Positions 1 to 8,702 of a stretch of 64,000 bases of DNA are shown here, piece by piece; position 1 is the stretch's first letter, and each line of letters opens with the position of its first letter. This DNA comes from Vibrio cincinnatiensis. Lineage in GTDB: Bacteria > Pseudomonadota > Gammaproteobacteria > Enterobacterales > Vibrionaceae. The position numbers were made by a program, and so were the translations under genes. Where the stretch lies: assembly GCF_022113815.1 (NCBI RefSeq), contig NZ_SGOM01000002.1, positions 248,001 through 312,000 on the forward strand, given 5' to 3'. The notes beneath the pieces were generated by a model. That model saw nothing but the letters and a program-made list of their open reading frames with translations, had not been told where the DNA came from and did not search any database.

Positions 1-2
1 GA

Positions 3-854
3 CAACAAGCCTCTTCAAGCAATAACCACGACATCCATCTGAGCCAAATTAAAAGTATCATTGTTGCCTGTGATGCAGGCATGGGTTCAAGTGCCATGGG
101 GGCCAGTTTACTGCGCAAAAAAATACAAGAAGCGGGCCTACATATAAACGTCACAAACCTTGCCATCAATAGCCTGCCGCAGGATGTCGATATTGTAATT
201 ACGCATAAAGATTTAACTGACCGAGCTCGCAAACATGCTCCGAATGCCCAGCATCTTTCACTCAATAACTTCCTTGACAGCCAGATGTATAACCAATTAG
301 TGACACAGTTATTAGCCGCAAAACACCCACAAGCAGCAAACGATAACCACTTAATCAAAATGTCTGTCGTGGCGGCGAATGAGGATTCTTTTGAACCACA
401 ACAACCTTCGATTTTTAGCCTTCAGCAACAAAATATCCACCTCGGTTTAACGGCCAGTAATAAAGAAGAGGCGATACGTTTTGTCGGTAATCAACTCGTT
501 AAACTGGGCTATGTTGAGCCTGAATATGTGGACGCAATGTTTGAACGCGAAAAATTAGTACCGACTTATTTAGGTGAATCCATTGCTGTCCCCCACGGGA
601 CGGTCGAAGCTAAAGATCGCGTCATTAAAACGGGCATTGTGATTTGCCAATACCCGTCAGGGGTTCAATTTACCGACGACAAAGACGATATTGCTAAGCT
701 CGTTATCGGTATTGCTGCTAAAAATGATGAACATATTCAAGTTATTACTGCCATTACTAACGCTCTTGATGAACCAGAAGCCATCAAGACATTAACCTCA
801 ACGAAGGACATTAAAGACATCTTGGCGATTTTATCGAAAACCCAAGCTGCATAA
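3..854 (+). CDS. mtlA: PTS mannitol transporter EIICBA, C-terminal part (EIIB and EIIA)
   Basis: This is the 3' end of a gene that begins before the window; the frame is open from base 3. The protein imports mannitol and phosphorylates it to mannitol 1-phosphate. The membrane EIIC domain is missing here. The EIIB phosphocysteine loop CDAGMGSSAMGAS is visible, with the Cys codon at 69-71. It is followed by a linker and an EIIA domain whose phosphorylated His lies in AVPHGTVEAKDR (codon 594-596). Strong similarity to E. coli MtlA runs to the C-terminus. The first ATG in view (81) is internal to the EIIB loop and is not a start. mtlD follows 95 bases later. Confidence 0.97.
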   Translation, partial: QQASSSNNHDIHLSQIKSIIVACDAGMGSSAMGASLLRKKIQEAGLHINVTNLAINSLPQDVDIVITHKDLTDRARKHAPNAQHLSLNNFLDSQMYNQLVTQLLAAKHPQAANDNHLIKMSVVAANEDSFEPQQPSIFSLQQQNIHLGLTASNKEEAIRFVGNQLVKLGYVEPEYVDAMFEREKLVPTYLGESIAVPHGTVEAKDRVIKTGIVICQYPSGVQFTDDKDDIAKLVIGIAAKNDEHIQVITAITNALDEPEAIKTLTSTKDIKDILAILSKTQAA

Positions 855-877
855 TGGCTTTGCTCCTGAAGCAAAAC

Positions 878-909
878 GAGGTCAGCCCCCCATTTACAAC
901 GCTGACCTC
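878..909 (+). other. intercistronic hairpin between mtlA and mtlD
   Basis: GAGGTCAGC (878-886) pairs perfectly with GCTGACCTC (901-909) around a 14-base loop. No run of T follows, so it does not look like a complete intrinsic terminator. A role in mRNA processing or in setting the MtlA:MtlD ratio is inference. Confidence 0.5.
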
Positions 910-949
910 ACCCTAATTCCGTTAGTCACTTTTTGGTAGGTAATCAATC

Positions 950-2098
950 ATGAAAAATGCAGTACATTTTGGCGCTGGTAATATTGGCCGTGGTTTTATT
1001 GGAAAACTTCTGGCAGATGCCGATATTCAAGTCACGTTTGCTGATGTCAATGAACCTTTAGTGGATCAACTCAGCCACCAGCAGCAATATCAAGTTAAAG
1101 TCGTCGGCAGTGAGTGCCAGATAGAGACCGTGACTCATGTTACCGCCGTGAATTCGGCCAGTGATGATGTCATTGAGCGTATCATCCATACCGATTTAGT
1201 CACAACGGCTGTCGGCCCCACCGTATTAGATATCATCGCAAAGACCATAGCTAAAGGGCTTGAAGCCCGCTTTTCCGCAGGGAATGAACACCCTTTAAAT
1301 ATTATTGCTTGTGAAAATATGGTACGAGGTAGCAGCCATTTAAAAGGGGAAGTCTTTAAATATTTAAGCCCAGCCTCACAAGCAAAAGCAGAACAATGGG
1401 TCGGCTTTGTCGATTCCGCTGTGGATAGAATTGTTCCCCCTGCGGAAGCGGCAAACGATGATCCCCTTGAGGTAACGGTGGAAAGCTTCAGTGAATGGAT
1501 TGTTGATGAACAGCAGTTTAAAGGAGAAATTCCCTCAATTAATGGCATGGAAAAGACCGACAATCTCATGGCTTTTGTGGAACGTAAGCTCTTTACCCTC
1601 AATACCGGACATTGCATCACCGCTTATTTAGGTTGTTTGAAAGGACACCATACTATCCGACAAGCCATCAACGACCCAGTTATTCAAGCGGAAGTAAAAC
1701 AAGCGATGCAGGAAAGTGGCGAAGTCTTAATTCGTCGGTATGGTTTTGATCGTAAACTGCACCATGCCTACATAGAAAAAATCTTATCACGATTTGCTAA
1801 TCCATATTTAGTGGATGAAGTGGATCGCGTTGGTAGGCAACCTCTGCGAAAATTAGGTGCAAATGATAGATTAATCAAACCATTACTCGGTACAATAGAG
1901 TACGGCTTAGAAAATAAAACCTTATTGAAAGGAATAGCCGCCGCTCTGAAATATACCAATACCAGCGACCCACAATCGGTTGAGCTACAAAACTCACTTC
2001 GTGAACAAGGCATTGCTCAAACGCTGGCGCACTATTCAGGCTTAGATGCAGACAGTGTCGAAGTACAAAAAATTGAAGCGATTTATCATCAGCTTTAA
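950..2098 (+). CDS. mtlD: mannitol-1-phosphate 5-dehydrogenase
   Basis: Cytoplasmic enzyme that oxidises mannitol 1-phosphate to fructose 6-phosphate with NAD+, feeding glycolysis. The N-terminus has the nucleotide-binding loop [11 protein letters not shown] (residues about 7-17), and the 382-residue length matches the family. The polyol dehydrogenase helical C-terminal domain follows, with [11 protein letters not shown] near residue 218. The start ATG at 950 is preceded by TAGGTAATCAATC. It lies between mtlA and mtlR in the usual mtlADR order. Confidence 0.98.
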   Translation: MKNAVHFGAGNIGRGFIGKLLADADIQVTFADVNEPLVDQLSHQQQYQVKVVGSECQIETVTHVTAVNSASDDVIERIIHTDLVTTAVGPTVLDIIAKTIAKGLEARFSAGNEHPLNIIACENMVRGSSHLKGEVFKYLSPASQAKAEQWVGFVDSAVDRIVPPAEAANDDPLEVTVESFSEWIVDEQQFKGEIPSINGMEKTDNLMAFVERKLFTLNTGHCITAYLGCLKGHHTIRQAINDPVIQAEVKQAMQESGEVLIRRYGFDRKLHHAYIEKILSRFANPYLVDEVDRVGRQPLRKLGANDRLIKPLLGTIEYGLENKTLLKGIAAALKYTNTSDPQSVELQNSLREQGIAQTLAHYSGLDADSVEVQKIEAIYHQL

Positions 2099-2110
2099 CA
2101 TGGCACTCGG

Positions 2111-2134
2111 GTGGGAAGCGTATACACTTCCCAC
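2111..2134 (+). other. near-perfect 24-base palindrome between mtlD and mtlR
   Basis: GTGGGAAG at 2111-2118 mirrors CTTCCCAC at 2127-2134, and the centre GTATAC is itself palindromic, leaving one mismatched pair. No T tract follows. It could be an intercistronic RNA hairpin or a protein-binding site; the sequence does not decide. Confidence 0.5.
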
Positions 2135-2158
2135 CACAAACTTAAATTAGATCAGTAT

Positions 2159-2689
2159 ATGGCAGAAAAAATTAACGAAACCGATATTTTAGAACGACTG
2201 AATGAAGCCCCTTCTGTACGTGGATTTTTTATCACCACCGTCGAAGTGTTAGCCCAAGCCATTGATACACTGATGCAACGTATTTTCCGCAAAGACAACT
2301 TTGCTGTTCAATCTGTCGTTGGGCCATTGCTGGACGATACAGGCCCTCTGGGTAACCTTTCAGTACGCTTAAAATTATTATACGGTTTAGGCGTCATTGC
2401 CGATGATGTTTACCAAGATATCGAAACCATCATCAAGTTACGCAACCAGCTCAATAGTGATGGATCGGAATATGTTTTTACCGATCCAAAAATTATTGCA
2501 GCCATTGAAGCCCTTAACCTTGTACAAAAAATGGGGTTATTGCAGCTCAATATCATTGAGCCAGATGGTGATATCGGCTTAGAATTTTATCACTTACAAT
2601 TACAGCGTCAGCAACAAGTAATTCGCTCGGGGCTCTCGTTAACCATTATTGAAATCTGCAATGAATTAAATAAAGAGAGTCCCTTTTAA
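2159..2689 (+). CDS. mtlR: mannitol operon repressor MtlR
   Basis: Small helical regulator of the mtl operon; family members repress or fine-tune mtl expression although they lack a classical helix-turn-helix. I chose the ATG at 2159 (176 residues), which gives the length usual for Vibrio MtlR. The upstream GTG at 2111 lies inside a palindrome and adds residues without family similarity. Shared blocks with E. coli MtlR include VRGFFITTVE, FRKDNFAV and PLGNLSVRLKLLYGLGVI. It is the last gene of mtlADR. Confidence 0.93.
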   Translation: MAEKINETDILERLNEAPSVRGFFITTVEVLAQAIDTLMQRIFRKDNFAVQSVVGPLLDDTGPLGNLSVRLKLLYGLGVIADDVYQDIETIIKLRNQLNSDGSEYVFTDPKIIAAIEALNLVQKMGLLQLNIIEPDGDIGLEFYHLQLQRQQQVIRSGLSLTIIEICNELNKESPF

Positions 2690-2818
2690 CAAAGCCTCAT
2701 TGCCCTCACCTATTTTTCGATATCGGCAGGGATCGCCTTCCCAATTTTCACTCAAAAAACTATCGATTTTGGTCACGGATGTTAGGCTTTTCATCACTGT
2801 CATCCAATTTAGGTCTCT

Positions 2819-3754
2819 ATGATGAAAATAGGCATTATCGGCTTAGGGGACATCGCCCAGAAAGCTTACTTACCCCTACTCACTCAATTCCCCGGTATTG
2901 AATGGATCTTTTGCACCAGAAATAGTGAGCACTTGCAAAAACTGGCGAACCAATACCGAATTCAACACACCTGCTCACGCTATCAAGACCTCCTGCATTT
3001 TCATGTTGATGCCGTTATGATCCATGCTGCAACTGCGGCGCATCCTGACATCGCAGCTTTTTTTCTTCGCCACGGCGTTGCCACTTTTGTCGACAAGCCC
3101 TTAGCCGATAATGCAGCCACTTGTGAAACACTGTATGAGCTCGCCGAACAGTATCAAAAACCGTTATACGTCGGATTTAATCGTCGCCATATCCCCCTAT
3201 TTAACCAACATTTAGTCGGAGTACAACAAGGCCAATATCACGATTTACTCGCTTTACGCTGGGAAAAACACCGCCATGCGTTACCCGGAGAGATACGTAC
3301 CTTTATCTTTGATGATTTTATCCATCCACTCGACAGTGTAAACTTATCGGGCAAAGCCGATTTACAAGAGGTGTTCGTCACTCATCAAATGGCAGGTCAT
3401 CAGTTAGCTCGTCTGGATGTGCAATGGCAGCAAGGAACAACCTTATTACAGGCGTCCATGAATCGACAGTTCGGCACAACCTGTGAACGAGTCAGTGCAC
3501 AGTTTATCAATCAAAGTTACGAATTTGATAATTTTACTACTGGCCAACACTGGCAAGATAACCAGCAAACCCAATTAGCCTTACAAGATTGGACGCCCAT
3601 GCTAGCCAGTAAGGGATTTCACGCCATGATCGAGCACTGGTTAATGGTTGTTCAACAAGGCAAACTTGATCATGCCATTATGGAGCGCAATCTTGCCAGC
3701 CACCAACTGGCAGAAGCTCTTTGTGAACGCATCATTCAGCTTACTCGCCTTTAA
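2819..3754 (+). CDS. Gfo/Idh/MocA oxidoreductase, MviM/YceM type
   Basis: Predicted NAD(P)-dependent oxidoreductase of unknown substrate. The Rossmann loop IGIIGLGDIAQKAYLP lies at residues 4-19, and the family motif VDKPLADN near residue 92 is followed by VGFNRRHIPLF. The pattern matches E. coli YceM (MviM) along most of its length (311 residues against about 307). Two adjacent ATGs (2819, 2822) both fit, behind AGGTCTCT. It is 129 bases downstream of mtlR and is closed by its own terminator, so it is probably transcribed separately. The substrate cannot be read from sequence. Confidence 0.88.
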   Translation: MMKIGIIGLGDIAQKAYLPLLTQFPGIEWIFCTRNSEHLQKLANQYRIQHTCSRYQDLLHFHVDAVMIHAATAAHPDIAAFFLRHGVATFVDKPLADNAATCETLYELAEQYQKPLYVGFNRRHIPLFNQHLVGVQQGQYHDLLALRWEKHRHALPGEIRTFIFDDFIHPLDSVNLSGKADLQEVFVTHQMAGHQLARLDVQWQQGTTLLQASMNRQFGTTCERVSAQFINQSYEFDNFTTGQHWQDNQQTQLALQDWTPMLASKGFHAMIEHWLMVVQQGKLDHAIMERNLASHQLAEALCERIIQLTRL

Positions 3755-3766
3755 TGTCGACACAAT

Positions 3767-3812
3767 AGCGGATCACACATGAGAAGCGTATAGTGATCCG
3801 CTGACTCTTTTT
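3767..3812 (+). terminator. intrinsic terminator after the MviM-type gene
   Basis: AGCGGATCAC (3767-3776) pairs with GTGATCCGCT (3793-3802), a 10-bp stem, followed by GACTCTTTTT. Confidence 0.75.
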
Positions 3813-3832
3813 CCAAGCAATAAAATCGTTAT

Positions 3833-4579
3833 ATGGACCATAAACAACGAACTCAATTACTGATCGCCTTTGAGCATAAAACAGAAGTTCCCATGCTCAT
3901 CCTGTCATTGATTTATGTACTTCTGGCTTTAGTGCCCGATCTCGCTAAGTTGGATGAACAAGAACGCCATTTTATCAACCAATTGATCTGGCTTGTGTGG
4001 GGAGTGTTTGCTACTGAGCTGGGCATAAAAGTATTGCTAAGTACCCAACGATGGCGATACCTCATGCAACATTGGCAAGATGTGTTGATTGTGGCCATGC
4101 CTTTCCTTAGACCCTTACGTTTCTTACGTATTTTATTTATCTTGCCTAAAACATGGCGTCAAACAAAAGCAGTTCTACGCCAAAAAACGTTTAGCTTTGT
4201 TGGGTTAACTAGCTTGCTAACAGTAATATTAAGCTCTGCTTTTGTGTATCTGGTTGAAAAAGGCAGTGCCAGCCCAATCAAAGATTACAGTGATGCGCTA
4301 TGGTGGGCGATGACGACCATCACCACCGTCGGGTATGGAGATATGTATCCTGTGACATCATTTGGGCGTGGCGTGGCCGTTTTTTTGATGTTAACTGGAA
4401 TTACGCTCTTTGGCTTACTCACCGCCAGTGTGGCCTCTTTTTTTGTAGACGATAATCAACAAAACCGGTTGAGTGAAAAAAAACACACTCCCTCACCCAC
4501 ACCACGCCACACTTTTCATCTCGCTCGTTTTCGACATCAATTAAAAGAGAAGCAGCGCCAGCATCATAAACGTAAATAA
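3833..4579 (+). CDS. voltage-gated-type potassium channel protein
   Basis: Inner-membrane cation channel. The selectivity filter TVGYGD is at residues 165-170, after a pore helix (DALWWAMTTIT). Upstream is a short voltage-sensor-like module: hydrophobic segments near 20-36, 50-68 and 84-105, the last carrying regularly spaced arginines (R93, R96, R99) as in an S4 helix. Another segment runs at about 122-140 and the inner helix at about 178-205. A basic, His-rich cytoplasmic tail ends the protein, and I see no RCK/TrkA-N domain. It resembles the bacterial ion-transporter family around Kch/KvAP. Selectivity for K+ is inferred from the GYG filter. The ribosome binding site is weak. Confidence 0.9.
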   Translation: MDHKQRTQLLIAFEHKTEVPMLILSLIYVLLALVPDLAKLDEQERHFINQLIWLVWGVFATELGIKVLLSTQRWRYLMQHWQDVLIVAMPFLRPLRFLRILFILPKTWRQTKAVLRQKTFSFVGLTSLLTVILSSAFVYLVEKGSASPIKDYSDALWWAMTTITTVGYGDMYPVTSFGRGVAVFLMLTGITLFGLLTASVASFFVDDNQQNRLSEKKHTPSPTPRHTFHLARFRHQLKEKQRQHHKRK

Positions 4580-4603
4580 CCGAACAAAAACCAGTTCACC
4601 GCC

Positions 4604-4633
4604 GCCTCTTCTCAATGTCACGTTCGAAGAGGC
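4604..4633. terminator. hairpin between convergent genes
   Basis: GCCTCTTC (4604-4611) pairs with GAAGAGGC (4626-4633) between the plus-strand channel gene and the minus-strand lplA. It extends to 6 bases before the lplA stop. There is no clear T tract on either side, so it is a weak terminator candidate. Confidence 0.45.
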
Positions 4634-4639
4634 CCAAAT

Positions 4640-5656
4640 TTAATCTATCTGCTGAACAAACCATTGAGAAAATGCCTGCAATTCCAGAGCAAATTGGGGC
4701 ATATTTTCAAGTAATGGTTCTAGGCTCTGTGCAATGGCTTGTTTGTTATAGGTTACGCCCTTCAACTGTTTGGCGACCCGTTCCATTGGGTAAGGTTCTA
4801 ACATATCGCTAAATAACGTCGCTTGCTGAATAGCCCCTTGCTCAACGTCCAGATACACATCAACTCCGCCCCAAGAAAAACGTTCATCCATATGATGAGT
4901 AAAAGGGGGTGTCTGCCCAAAATTCCACGACCAACTGCTCTGTTTCGCAAACTTTTCTTCAAACCCCGGTAGATCGGCAAAATGCTCTGGCGAAATCCAT
5001 TCTGGCGAAATCGTTTGTTGATAATACTCAAGATAAGCTTGAATGATAGCCTCACACACTTGCTCATGATGAATATCCGCTTTCACGCTATTAAGGTTAA
5101 TAACACGAGATTTTACAGACGTGATCCCTTTTGCTTGCAGCTTTTTCGGATCTGGGTTGAGGTAATCGGCCAACCGGCTCATATCCGCGCTCAATAATAA
5201 GGTGCCATGATGAAAACCACGATCGATCGTTTCTCGATATGCCGAGCCAGAAAACTTGCGTATGCCTTGCTCATCTTCCAACACTAAATCATTTCGACCA
5301 TTGGCCACACCAGCAATGCCAAGCTTACTTAACCCTGTCAACACAATTTGAGTTGACACTTGTTTATCATACTCCGGCTTACCCGCCATAAAGGTAAAAT
5401 TGGTATTGCCTAAATCATGAAAAACAGCGCCTCCCCCTGTTTGCCGACGGGCAAGTTTCACGTTATCTTGCTCCATTCGTTCAATTCGACACTCTCGCCA
5501 AGGGTTTTGAGCTCGGCCAATGACGACCGTATCGGCATTACGCCATAAAAATAGCACTCGCTGTTCAGCCGACATAGAACGAAAAATAGTATCTTCAACC
5601 GCAAGGTTAAACCAAGGGTTGGTTGATTCAGAAATAAGAATACGAGTTCGGGTCAT
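4640..5656 (-). CDS. lplA: lipoate-protein ligase A
   Basis: Attaches free lipoate, via lipoyl-AMP, to the lipoyl domains of 2-oxoacid dehydrogenases and the glycine cleavage H protein. I chose the ATG at 5656, giving 338 residues, the E. coli LplA length. The longer frame from 5683 adds nine residues with no family match. The lipoate-binding motif [12 protein letters not shown] (residues 70-81) and the block [18 protein letters not shown] (37-53) are near-identical to E. coli. A C-terminal accessory domain is present. The start overlaps the end of a short open frame (ATGA overlap). Confidence 0.97.
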   Translation of the reverse strand: MTRTRILISESTNPWFNLAVEDTIFRSMSAEQRVLFLWRNADTVVIGRAQNPWRECRIERMEQDNVKLARRQTGGGAVFHDLGNTNFTFMAGKPEYDKQVSTQIVLTGLSKLGIAGVANGRNDLVLEDEQGIRKFSGSAYRETIDRGFHHGTLLLSADMSRLADYLNPDPKKLQAKGITSVKSRVINLNSVKADIHHEQVCEAIIQAYLEYYQQTISPEWISPEHFADLPGFEEKFAKQSSWSWNFGQTPPFTHHMDERFSWGGVDVYLDVEQGAIQQATLFSDMLEPYPMERVAKQLKGVTYNKQAIAQSLEPLLENMPQFALELQAFSQWFVQQID

Positions 5657-5799
5657 GGCTCTTTCACATTGCGTTGATACCAAATACCTTGGCGTTGCAG
5701 CGCGGCAATGAGTGAATCACCATCCATGTAGAGAAACACACCATTAGCATGAATACCTACATCAAAAGCCACAACATCAAGAATAAATAATGACTCATC
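5653..5799 (-). pseudogene. short open frame ending on the lplA start; possible remnant
   Basis: A 48-codon frame without a normal start runs into TGA at 5655-5653, overlapping the lplA ATG in an ATGA junction of the kind seen in coupled operons. It reads like protein in its middle and end (for example [14 protein letters not shown] and WYQRNVKEP). An ATG at 5798 opens a different frame that stops after 13 codons, so a single-base deletion near the start would explain the picture. I recognise no family. It could also be chance. Confidence 0.25.
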
Positions 5800-5899
5800 T
5801 TACTGAGTATAAAGCACGATAGCGAGGAGTAATGTCGAAGGTGCACATTTGAACACCACACGGTATACTTAGCCATCAAATCATGACCGAACCCCTTCT

Positions 5900-6130
5900 A
5901 TGCAAACAGATTCCACTCAGTCACAACCCAATAATCCATTACATGGCTTAACATTAGAAAACATTCTCAACCGTTTAATGGAACATTATGGTTGGCGAGG
6001 TTTAGCACAAAGAATTGATATCAATTGCTTTAAAAGTGATCCCTCTATCAAGTCTTCCCTTAAATTTCTACGCCGCACAGCATGGGCAAGAGAACGCGTA
6101 GAACAGCTCTATATCGACACATTTCATTAA
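5900..6130 (+). CDS. VF530 / DUF2132 family small protein
   Basis: A 76-residue cytoplasmic protein. The family signature is clear: [12 protein letters not shown] (residues 12-23), [10 protein letters not shown], then [22 protein letters not shown] near 43-64. The family resembles SAP-like DNA-binding folds and is common in marine bacteria, but its function is unknown. It is monocistronic and followed by an intrinsic terminator. Confidence 0.9.
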   Translation: MQTDSTQSQPNNPLHGLTLENILNRLMEHYGWRGLAQRIDINCFKSDPSIKSSLKFLRRTAWARERVEQLYIDTFH

Positions 6131-6140
6131 TCATAAAGCT

Positions 6141-6175
6141 AACCTGTTTTTCCACTTTTCGACAAGCAGGTTTTT
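6141..6175 (+). terminator. intrinsic terminator after the DUF2132 gene
   Basis: AACCTG (6141-6146) pairs with CAGGTT (6167-6172), followed by a T-rich run. Confidence 0.7.
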
Positions 6176-6214
6176 CCTTATAAAATATAAAAAGTGGCAC
6201 ACCAAACTTAAAGC

Positions 6215-6227
6215 TTTACAGTGTAAA
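6215..6227. other. parS2 centromere-like site
   Basis: TTTACAGTGTAAA matches the Vibrio chromosome II parS2 consensus TTTACANTGTAAA bound by ParB2. It lies in the intergenic stretch before the diguanylate cyclase gene, about 29 kb from parA2B2. Confidence 0.85.
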
Positions 6228-6393
6228 TCTCTCTTTTTCACATAAATAGAAAGCCATCTATTTCTTTCATTTATCTAATCAGCGCATTTAACCAAAATAG
6301 ACAAGTAAGACTTTTCCCAAAATTGATGTTCGACAATTGGTATGCAAGAAAATGCATTACAATACCGAAAAGTCTTACAGGATGTACTTTTTC

Positions 6394-7893
6394 ATGGCAA
6401 AGCCGTCAATTTTTTCAAAATATAATTACTTATTAACGAAAATATTTTTTTCGCTGAGTGTCCTTGTTTTTCTCTTTACCTTTGTTTTAGTGGCTGCACA
6501 TTATCAGAAGCATTCCAATTTGCATCAGCTTGGTTACGAACAGATGCTGATCACACTAGAAACTACTTATCTCTATGAAATGATAGAAGAAAATGAACGC
6601 CAACTTTCGGTTCTTATCTCCCTATTAGATAAAGATAGCATTGAGCAAGGGCAGCCCGCATTTAATCTAACTTGGCCTGTAGCTCATAAAATAAAGATGG
6701 AATCTAACCACTATATCTTTTTTTATAATAACCAAAGCGATCTCATTGAAACTTACCCAGATTGGGAACGCCCTGAAGGTTTTGTATCAGAAACTCGCCC
6801 TTGGTATAGCCTCATCGAAACCCCAAGCCATGATTCCGTCTGGATTGGCCCTTATATCGAATACAATACTGAACAATTGGTTTTAAGTTTAGGCCAAACC
6901 GTTTTTTCAGAGGAGGGGCATGTCTTAGGTATGATGCTTGTTGATATGTCTTTAGAAATGCTGAATAAAACGCTCAAACGGATGGTTGGAGACCTCGACG
7001 TTTCACTCTTTTTACGCCAACGAGGAAGCGGAACGATGCTTTCTGTCGTGAATGAACAACTATTACAGCTAGAGCAAGTATCTAGAAAGAATGCTTTTTT
7101 CCATTTAAATGCCTTTACTCAAGGGGCTTTACTGACAAAAAGCTTACCCTATGTCGATTGGGAGTTAGGCCTTTATATTCCAGCCCACCGTTTTCGAGCC
7201 GCTTTCATCAATGAACTCGTTCTGCTCATTTTGCCCATAACCGCAATAACGTTAATGATGATTTTAGGTATCTGCTCACTCCTTAAGATCTTCCGACAAG
7301 AACTTAACCTGATAGAGCAAAGAGTCCGCCAGTTTGACCCACAAAACCCGAGCTCTCCAATGAATACTTCGGCTTGGTTTGTTGATCGCAGCTTGAGCAC
7401 CATTGAGCAGCAGCACCATTCCCACCGGCTTAAATTACGTTTAGACCCACTAACAGGGATCCTGAATCGCCGTGCTTTTGCTGAAGATTTATGTCAGTAC
7501 TCTAAAATGCATCAACCTTATGCACTGGTACTGATTGATGTTGATCTCTTCAAACAGATCAACGATACCTTTGGGCATCCATTTGGTGATTTTGTACTGC
7601 AGCAAGTGAGTGTCGAACTTACGAATATATTTGGTACCGAATCCGTGTATCGCATTGGTGGTGATGAGTTTGCTTGCCTTTTACCCACTGATGATGAAGA
7701 AACATTAGGTCAACAATTAGAACAACTGGTTGTAAGTATTAACCAACAGCAATGGCGTGAAAAACCATGCCATGTCTCCGTTAGCGTAGGAGCCACCATC
7801 GGCCATGGCTCTTCAGATTCGATCTTTGAACAAGCGGATATGGCACTGTATCAAAGTAAACACGCAGGCAGAAACTGTTGGCATCTGACCTAA
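6394..7893 (+). CDS. membrane sensor diguanylate cyclase (GGDEF)
   Basis: Makes cyclic di-GMP from GTP in response to a periplasmic signal. The N-terminal membrane helix (about residues 15-40) is followed by a Cache-like sensor region with RPWYSLIE near residue 145, a second membrane helix (about 270-295) and a C-terminal GGDEF domain. The active site RIGGDEF is intact at 420-426. The usual product-inhibition I-site RxxD is absent (F413 and E416 stand in those places), so feedback control by c-di-GMP at that site is unlikely. Starts at 6337 (TTG) or 6382 are possible; I chose the ATG at 6394 behind AGGA (6379-6382), giving 499 residues. Confidence 0.93.
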   Translation: MAKPSIFSKYNYLLTKIFFSLSVLVFLFTFVLVAAHYQKHSNLHQLGYEQMLITLETTYLYEMIEENERQLSVLISLLDKDSIEQGQPAFNLTWPVAHKIKMESNHYIFFYNNQSDLIETYPDWERPEGFVSETRPWYSLIETPSHDSVWIGPYIEYNTEQLVLSLGQTVFSEEGHVLGMMLVDMSLEMLNKTLKRMVGDLDVSLFLRQRGSGTMLSVVNEQLLQLEQVSRKNAFFHLNAFTQGALLTKSLPYVDWELGLYIPAHRFRAAFINELVLLILPITAITLMMILGICSLLKIFRQELNLIEQRVRQFDPQNPSSPMNTSAWFVDRSLSTIEQQHHSHRLKLRLDPLTGILNRRAFAEDLCQYSKMHQPYALVLIDVDLFKQINDTFGHPFGDFVLQQVSVELTNIFGTESVYRIGGDEFACLLPTDDEETLGQQLEQLVVSINQQQWREKPCHVSVSVGATIGHGSSDSIFEQADMALYQSKHAGRNCWHLT

Positions 7894-7899
7894 ATCTCA

Positions 7900-7935
7900 C
7901 TCAAAGTGAGAGGCTCATTCAGCCTTCACTTTGAG
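7900..7935. terminator. bidirectional hairpin between convergent genes
   Basis: CTCAAAGTGA (7900-7909) pairs with TCACTTTGAG (7926-7935), extended by GGCT/AGCC inside. It lies between the GGDEF gene and the minus-strand reductase gene. No strong T tract follows. Confidence 0.55.
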
Positions 7936-7947
7936 CCCTCACTTCAC

Positions 7948-8583
7948 TTAATAAGCCACGCCAACACGTTGCTGCGTAAATGATTCGGTTTCTAACATAT
8001 CGACAATCGCAACAGCATAATCACTCACAGAAATGCGACTATTTTGCTCTTCATCAACCAATAATTGATCTCCCCCCACTCGGTAAGCCGCCAGTTTACC
8101 TTCGGGGAAGATCTCTGCAGCAGGGCTAACAAATGTCCAATTGAGTGTACTTTGGCTATCTCGAAAAACGTCAAGCGCTTGTCCTTGAGCTACCGCTTCT
8201 GCTTTATATTCTTCAGGAAACTCTGGCAGTGAGAGTAACGAAATACCAGGAGAAACTTCCAGTGAACCCGCACCACCAACCCATAATAGACGTTGAATGC
8301 CTTGTTTGGGTAACTGACTAAGCAGTAACTGTGCGGTTTGAGCCACTACATCATGGTTCCCTGTATTTCGCCCTCCAATAGAAGCGATCACCGCCTCCAC
8401 ACCCTGTAATACTGGAGATAAATCCGTCTCTTGCTGTACATCACATTGACGAACTTCAATATCTTGACGGTTCACTTTTGCGGGATCACGAACGATGGCC
8501 ACTACATGATGACCACGCGCTTTGGCCTCCTCAACAATATGTTGACCAATCCAACCTGATGCCCCAAAAACAGCAACTTTCAT
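7948..8583 (-). CDS. NAD(P)-binding Rossmann reductase (NmrA/BVR-B-like)
   Basis: Atypical short-chain dehydrogenase of unknown substrate, probably cytosolic. The start at 8583 (211 residues) is set by GAGGAG seven bases upstream. The N-terminus shows the GASGWIGQ nucleotide loop (residues 7-14), and VAIVRDPAKV follows the second strand as expected for NADP binding. Family members reduce flavins or quinones or act as redox sensors. It is transcribed divergently from a LysR regulator, a common layout for a redox enzyme and its regulator. Confidence 0.85.
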   Translation of the reverse strand: MKVAVFGASGWIGQHIVEEAKARGHHVVAIVRDPAKVNRQDIEVRQCDVQQETDLSPVLQGVEAVIASIGGRNTGNHDVVAQTAQLLLSQLPKQGIQRLLWVGGAGSLEVSPGISLLSLPEFPEEYKAEAVAQGQALDVFRDSQSTLNWTFVSPAAEIFPEGKLAAYRVGGDQLLVDEEQNSRISVSDYAVAIVDMLETESFTQQRVGVAY

Positions 8584-8702
8584 TATGACTCTCCTCACCT
8601 TCTCGTTATCAATAAAATTGAGTTTAGTCAGAGATGAATTCGTGATAAAGAACAAGAAAAGAGGTAGATTGTATCCATTGGTGATACTAATGAGTGAGAA
8701 TC

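Noticed and set aside
81..854. Treating the ATG at 81 as the start of a separate PTS protein
   Set aside because: The frame is open from base 3 and this Met lies inside the conserved EIIB loop, so it is the 3' part of mtlA.
1135..1620. 161-codon minus-strand frame inside mtlD
   Set aside because: Shadow of a highly conserved gene on the other strand; no similarity or ribosome binding site.
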